Source: Chloroflexi bacterium UBA4736
Lineage (GTDB): Bacteria; Chloroflexota; Dormibacteria; Dormibacterales; Dormibacteraceae
Assembly: GCA_002404015.1 (NCBI GenBank)
Contig: DHIW01000125.1
Span: 1-64,000 of the forward strand
Reading direction: 5' to 3'
DNA: 64,000 bases
The translations under genes and the position numbers were made by a program. A model generated the notes under the pieces. It saw only the letters and a program-made list of their open reading frames with translations, made no database searches and had not been told where the DNA came from. Position 1 is the stretch's first letter, and the number at the start of each line of letters is the position of its first letter. Below, piece after piece: positions 60,028-64,000 of the stretch.

Positions 60028-60473
60028 ACCGTCACCCCCTGTTCAACTCCGGGCCCGGTGCCGCCACGGCGCCGGCTCACCTCCCCGCGCACGAACTCCA
60101 CGATCTCGCCGAGATGGCTGCCGGTCGCGAAGACCGTGTAGCCGGCCGCTTCCAGCGCCGGCCGGTCGGCCTGCGGGATGGTGCCTCCGACCAGGAGCAG
60201 GATGTCGCCCGCCCCCAGCTCCTTCAGCCTGGCGGCGAGCCGGCTGCAGTAGTCCATGTGGGCGCCCGAGAGCACGGAGAGCCCGACCGCCTCGGCATCC
60301 TCCTGGATCGCCACCGCCACGATCGCGTCGACCGTCTGGTGGCGGCCGGTGTAGATGACCTCCATGCCGGCGTCCTTGAGCGCCTTGGCGACCACCTTGG
60401 CGCCGCGGTCGTGGCCGTCAAGGCCCGGCTTGCCGATGACGATCCGGATGGGAAGCGCGGTCTGGGTCACCAT
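60024..60473 (-). CDS. Cobalamin-binding subunit (acyl-CoA mutase small subunit type)
   Basis: 149 residues with the B12-binding domain of acyl-CoA mutases: the cobalt-ligand His motif GLDGHDRGAKVVAKALKDAG (D-x-H-x-x-G), SVLSGAHM (S-x-L) and LLLVGGTIPQADRPALEAAG (GG). This resembles the stand-alone small subunit of isobutyryl- or 2-hydroxyisobutyryl-CoA mutases. No large mutase subunit is in the window; it may lie beyond the right edge. ATG at 60473 overlaps the hyuB stop by 7 nt. Open codons upstream of this ATG only shadow hyuB. Confidence 0.85.
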   Translation of the reverse strand: MVTQTALPIRIVIGKPGLDGHDRGAKVVAKALKDAGMEVIYTGRHQTVDAIVAVAIQEDAEAVGLSVLSGAHMDYCSRLAARLKELGAGDILLLVGGTIPQADRPALEAAGYTVFATGSHLGEIVEFVRGEVSRRRGGTGPGVEQGVTV

Positions 60474-62104
60474 CGCGTCACCAGGCCCAGCCGGATGTCC
60501 TCCTCGATCGCCTTGGGGTCGCGCTCGGCGGGGTTCCCATAGCCGCCGGCGCCGGCCAGCTGGAAGGACACCACGTCGCCGAATTCGAGGTCCACCGAGG
60601 CCTTGCCGCCGATCTCGTAGGCGCCAGGCGAATCCGGGTTGACCACCGTCCGCCCGAGCTGACCGGGCTCCCCGCCCAGCACGCCGAAGGGGCGGAAGCG
60701 ATGGCGCTCGGAGAGGTTGGTGAACTTGATCGACTCGCCCAGGATCCGCACGTCCCGGCGCACGCCGAGGCCACCCCGGAACCTGCCCCTGCCGCCCGAG
60801 TCGGGGATGAGCTCGAACCGCTCCACGATCACAGGCGTCGTCGACTCCACCGCCTCCACGGGGATGTTGGCCGCGTTGTAGGGCGAGGACATCGCCTCGC
60901 AGCCGTCCTTGGCCGCCCGGGCTCCGATCCCGCCGTGGATCAGCTCGTAGCCCACGAAGCGACGCCGGCGGACCGGATCGTAGGCCCCGAACGTGGCGTT
61001 GCAGAAATGCGAGTTGGCCGCTGTCACCGACTCGGGGAGTGCGGCTGCCAGGGCGCCCAGCACCACCTCGAAGACGCGCGAGCAGATCGCGGCCCGGGGC
61101 CCGCCACCGGCCGGCCGCCGCGGGTTCAGGAAGCAGCCCTCGGGGGCCTCGACCTGGAAGGGCCGCAGGGCCCCGGCGTTCATCGGCTCGTGCGGGGTGG
61201 TCAGGCACTTGAGCGCGGCGTAGACGTAGCTCCGCGTGTAGTTGAAGTAGCTGTTGAGGCCCGACTCGGTCTGGTCGTCGGTGCCGTCGAAGTCCACCAA
61301 AAGCTGGTCGCCGGCCACCGTCACCTTGACCGCGATCTTGAGCGGCGGCGTACCTGGGCCGTAATCGTCCATGAAGTCGCTGAAGCGGTACTCGCCGTCC
61401 TTCATCTCGCTGATGCGGGCGCGGACGCGGGCCTCCGTCTCGTCGAGCATCGTCTCGATACAGGCGTCCACGGTCTCCCGGCCGAAGCGCGCGTAGAGCT
61501 CCGACATCCGCTGCTCGCCGACCAACAGGGAGGCGCGCTGAGAGCGCATGTCGCCCAGCACGTTGCGGGGCACGCGCGAGTTGGCGCCGATGATCGCCAG
61601 CGCGGCCTCGTTCTCGCGCCCCTCCTCGACGATCTTCAAAGGCGGGATGCGCAGGCCCTCCTGGTGGTAGTCGAAGATGCCCTCGACGGCCTGGCTGCCC
61701 GGCCGGGAGCCGCCCACGTCTGTGTGGTGGACGAGGTTCACGCCGAAGCCGATCAGCTCCCCCTCCCAGAAGGCGGGCATGGTCATCAGGAAGTCCGGGA
61801 AATGGCCGGAGCCGAGCTGCGGGTCGTTGAGCAGGAGCACATCCCCCGGCTTCAGGGTCTCGACGGGGAAGGCCTCCTGGAAGTTGCGGATCGCGAAGTT
61901 CATGGCCCCCATGTGGCCGGGGCTGTAAGGGCCCTGGGCGCTCATCCGGCCCTGCGCGTCGAACACCGCCACGGAGAAGTCCTGGCCTTCCCGGGCCTGG
62001 ATCGAGTAGGCGGTGCGCTGGACCGTGCTGCCGATCTCGACACAGATCGACTGCAGGGCCCCCCAGACCACGCCCAGGGTGATGGGGTCGGGACGGCCGT
62101 TCAT
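60467..62104 (-). CDS. Hydantoinase/oxoprolinase B-type subunit
   Basis: 545 residues of the HyuB/5-oxoprolinase-beta/acetone-carboxylase-alpha family: ITLGVVWGALQSICVEIGST, QAREGQDFSVAVFDAQGRM, LLLNDPQLGSGHFPDFLMTM, VDFDGTDDQTESGLNSYFNY, LSERHRFRPFGVLGGEPGQ. These enzymes work with a HyuA partner using ATP to open lactams or carboxylate ketones. ATG at 62104 overlaps the hyuA stop by 4 nt. The substrate is not predictable; the neighbouring B12 subunit and CoA genes make a carboxylation or ring-opening step in acyl-CoA catabolism possible. Confidence 0.88.
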   Translation of the reverse strand: MNGRPDPITLGVVWGALQSICVEIGSTVQRTAYSIQAREGQDFSVAVFDAQGRMSAQGPYSPGHMGAMNFAIRNFQEAFPVETLKPGDVLLLNDPQLGSGHFPDFLMTMPAFWEGELIGFGVNLVHHTDVGGSRPGSQAVEGIFDYHQEGLRIPPLKIVEEGRENEAALAIIGANSRVPRNVLGDMRSQRASLLVGEQRMSELYARFGRETVDACIETMLDETEARVRARISEMKDGEYRFSDFMDDYGPGTPPLKIAVKVTVAGDQLLVDFDGTDDQTESGLNSYFNYTRSYVYAALKCLTTPHEPMNAGALRPFQVEAPEGCFLNPRRPAGGGPRAAICSRVFEVVLGALAAALPESVTAANSHFCNATFGAYDPVRRRRFVGYELIHGGIGARAAKDGCEAMSSPYNAANIPVEAVESTTPVIVERFELIPDSGGRGRFRGGLGVRRDVRILGESIKFTNLSERHRFRPFGVLGGEPGQLGRTVVNPDSPGAYEIGGKASVDLEFGDVVSFQLAGAGGYGNPAERDPKAIEEDIRLGLVTRW

Positions 62105-64000
62105 GAGGCGAGCAGGCTCCCGTAGTCGTCGACGACCGCCTTCAGCCCGGGCGGGAGGACGGTGGTCGATTCCTTCTCCTCCACGATGACCGGGCCCTCG
62201 AGGGCCTGGCCAGGGGACAGCTCGTCGCGCGCGTGCACCTGCACCTCCAGGTAGCCGCTGCACTCGGGGAAGTAGGCGCTCCGGGCCCGCGCCGTCGCCT
62301 GGGCTCGAGCGGCGAAGCGAGGCAGCTCGACCGGCGTCCGCTCGCCGATCGCCGTCAGCCGCCAGGTGGTGGCCTCGACCATCTCGTTCGGGCTGGCCTG
62401 CCCGTAGCGCCGGGTGTAGAGCTCCTCGAACGCCCGGCGGGCCTCCTCGAACGGCACCGTGAGCTCATAGCCCTGGCCGACGTAGCGGAGGTCCACCTCC
62501 CGGACGAAGGCCGCCGGCGGCGTGCGCAGGAGGACCGTGGCCTCCCGCTGCATGTCGGCGTAGATGGCCTCGGCCTGGTCCGCGTCCACGTCGTCGAGCC
62601 GGACCAGGTGCGTGCGCGAGAGGTCGACCTTGACGTCCGCCGAGAGCAGGCCGATGGCGGAGGCGACGCCCGCCGCGGCAGGCAGGATCAGGACCTGGAC
62701 GCCCAGCGCCTGGACCAGGCGGCCGGCGTGCACGGGGCCTGAGCCTCCGGTCGCCACGAACGCCAGCCGGCGGGGGTCGTATCCGCGCTCGATGGAGACC
62801 ACCCGGGTGGCCAGCTCCATGTTCAGGTTCACCAGGGCGTGGATGCCCCAGGCCGCCTCCTCGACCGACATGCCGAGCGGCTGCGCGACCCGATCAGCGA
62901 TCGCCCGCCGGGCGCCCTCCAGGTCGAGCCGGAGCGAGCCACCGGCGAAGTTGTCCGGGTTCAGGTAGCCGAGCACCAGGTTGGCGTCGGTGACGGTCGG
63001 CTCGGCGCCGCCCTGCCCGTAGCAGACGGGGCCGGGCTGGGAGCCCGCGCTGTCGGGCCCGACCTGGATGGTGCCAAGGGCGGGGCGGGCGATGGAGCCG
63101 CCGCCCGCGCCGATCTCCACGAGGTCCAGCGAGCGCACGTTCATCGGGATGCCGCTGCCGGCGGCCAGCCGCACGCGGTGCAGCTCGAACGTGTCCACCG
63201 TCTGCGGCTTGCCCCCTGCGATCAGCGAGAGCTTGGCTGTGGTGCCTCCCATGTCGAAGGCGATCAGGTCGGGGTGGCCGGTCAGCTCGCCGTAGCGGGC
63301 GGCGATCAGGGCGCCCGCGGCCGGGCCCGACTCGATCATGCGGACCGGGAACTGGGCCATCGTCTCCGCCGTGGCGGCGCCGCCGCCCGACTGCATGATG
63401 AAGAGCCGGCCTCCGTAGCCCCGGCCGCGCAGCTCGGCGCCCATCCTGCCCAGGTACTCGCGCACGGCCTGCACGAGGTAGGCGTTGACGACGGTCGTGC
63501 TCGTCCGCTCGTACTCGCGGAACTGGGGCGAGACCTCGCAGGAGAGAGAGAGCTCGATCTCGGGCGCCGCCTCCCGGACCAGCCTGGCGAAGAGCCGCTC
63601 GTGCTCCGGGTTGACGTAGCTGTGCAGGAAGCAGATCGCCAGCGACCGCACGCCGCGCTCGCGCATGCCGGCGATGGCCGCCGCCGCCTGAGTCTCGTCC
63701 AGCGGCCGGTGGATGGCGCCGTCCGCCAGGACCCGCTCGTCCACCTCCCACACCCATGTGCGGTCGATGAGAGCCGCGGGCTTCTCGATCTGCAGGTCGT
63801 AGAGCTGGTAGCGCTTCTGGCGGCCGATCCCGAGCACGTCCCGGAAGCCGCGGGTGGTCGCCAGCCCGACACCGGTCGCCTTCCGCTCGATCACCACGTT
63901 GGAGCCCAGCGTGGTGCCGTGCACCGCGCGCGCCAGGTCGTTCCAGGACGCGCCCGATTCCCGCATCATGGCGTCCAGGCCGGCCAGGCAGGCGTCGCTG
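62101..64000 (-). CDS. Hydantoinase/oxoprolinase A-type subunit, truncated by the window edge
   Basis: ASKHA-type ATPase of the HyuA/5-oxoprolinase-alpha/acetone-carboxylase-beta family; partner of HyuB. At least 632 codons are inside the window. VHGTTLGSNVVIERKATGVG and RYQLYDLQIEKPAALIDR lie near the visible start; LIAFDMGGTTAKLSLIAGG and VEIGAGGGSIARPALGTIQV bind ATP; FVATGGSGPVHAGRLVQALG and VGQGYELTVPFEEARRAFE follow. The frame stays open to base 64000, and the family's N-terminal RVGVDIGGTFTD-like strand is missing, so the true start is outside. Leads an operon that reaches 54606. Confidence 0.88.
   Translation of the reverse strand, partial: SDACLAGLDAMMRESGASWNDLARAVHGTTLGSNVVIERKATGVGLATTRGFRDVLGIGRQKRYQLYDLQIEKPAALIDRTWVWEVDERVLADGAIHRPLDETQAAAAIAGMRERGVRSLAICFLHSYVNPEHERLFARLVREAAPEIELSLSCEVSPQFREYERTSTTVVNAYLVQAVREYLGRMGAELRGRGYGGRLFIMQSGGGAATAETMAQFPVRMIESGPAAGALIAARYGELTGHPDLIAFDMGGTTAKLSLIAGGKPQTVDTFELHRVRLAAGSGIPMNVRSLDLVEIGAGGGSIARPALGTIQVGPDSAGSQPGPVCYGQGGAEPTVTDANLVLGYLNPDNFAGGSLRLDLEGARRAIADRVAQPLGMSVEEAAWGIHALVNLNMELATRVVSIERGYDPRRLAFVATGGSGPVHAGRLVQALGVQVLILPAAAGVASAIGLLSADVKVDLSRTHLVRLDDVDADQAEAIYADMQREATVLLRTPPAAFVREVDLRYVGQGYELTVPFEEARRAFEELYTRRYGQASPNEMVEATTWRLTAIGERTPVELPRFAARAQATARARSAYFPECSGYLEVQVHARDELSPGQALEGPVIVEEKESTTVLPPGLKAVVDDYGSLLAS

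Overview
The window is a compact, very GC-rich stretch (roughly 70% by eye) with short spacers, many GTG and TTG starts, and long runs of genes that overlap by 4 to 14 nt. It carries no rRNA, tRNA, CRISPR array, phage or intact IS. The gene set suggests a soil-type, high-GC, aerobic, probably monoderm heterotroph near Actinomycetota or Chloroflexota/Dormibacterota: a glgX-treY-treZ trehalose cluster, LLM-type and deazaflavin-type (F420-like) oxidoreductases, a cell-wall amidase with an AMIN-like lipoprotein, MocR and MarR regulators, an ECF sigma factor, and many acyl-CoA and aromatic-catabolism enzymes. The phylum is an inference from gene content, not shown by a marker gene.

Layout. 1-4.5 kb: a core-MetE methyltransferase, aconitase and a YggT-like membrane protein. 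4.5-14.4 kb: glucan and trehalose metabolism in two divergent operons, malQ-GH15 on the minus strand and glgX-treY-treZ on the plus strand. 14.4-16.6 kb: an unusual 2-oxoacid dehydrogenase module, a lipoyl-bearing E2-like protein next to an E1-beta fused to part of an E2 catalytic domain. 16.6-22.7 kb: an SDR, a MocR regulator divergent from a 32-residue ORF plus a PNPOx-like flavoprotein, a MarR regulator, a MITE-like element, a secreted lytic transglycosylase-like protein, a second SDR and a methyltransferase. 22.5-25.6 kb: an operon of glycosyltransferase, methyltransferase and alpha/alpha-toroid protein. 25.7-27.4 kb: amidase and AMIN-like lipoprotein. 27.4-33.3 kb: a complete livKHMGF branched-chain-type ABC importer led by a class V aminotransferase, divergent from a TPP enzyme, a cyclase-family hydrolase and a deazaflavin-dependent nitroreductase-like protein (33.4-36.2 kb). 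36.3-39.6 kb: a threonine-dehydratase-like enzyme, an aldo/keto reductase and a glutaryl-CoA-dehydrogenase-like enzyme.

39.6-48.2 kb is a tightly coupled seven-gene catabolic operon: opine-dehydrogenase-like, LLM flavoprotein, ADP-forming acyl-CoA synthetase alpha and beta, PaaK-type ligase, orphan molybdenum hydroxylase large subunit and MFS transporter. 48.2-49.4 kb holds an ECF sigma factor with a repeat-tailed membrane partner; 49.5-53.0 kb a giant indolepyruvate:ferredoxin oxidoreductase; 53.0-54.1 kb a divergent MarR/YceI pair. 54.6-64.0 kb, on the minus strand, is another coupled operon: HyuA (cut by the window edge), HyuB, a B12-binding subunit, SDR, MaoC-like, CapA-like, LLM flavoprotein, and an FAD hydroxylase/old-yellow-enzyme fusion.

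The observations I rate highest are (i) the E1-beta/E2 pair, whose two partial E2 catalytic domains have lost complementary parts; (ii) four divergent gene pairs with start codons only 17-25 bp apart, each with a -10-like hexamer 6-7 nt before a plus-strand GTG, consistent with bidirectional leaderless promoters; (iii) two long catabolic operons of unknown substrate; (iv) a MITE-like element with matched ends; and (v) a small ORF with an ideal ribosome-binding site between mocR and its flavoprotein neighbour. All functions are read from sequence motifs by eye; no database search or structure prediction was run.
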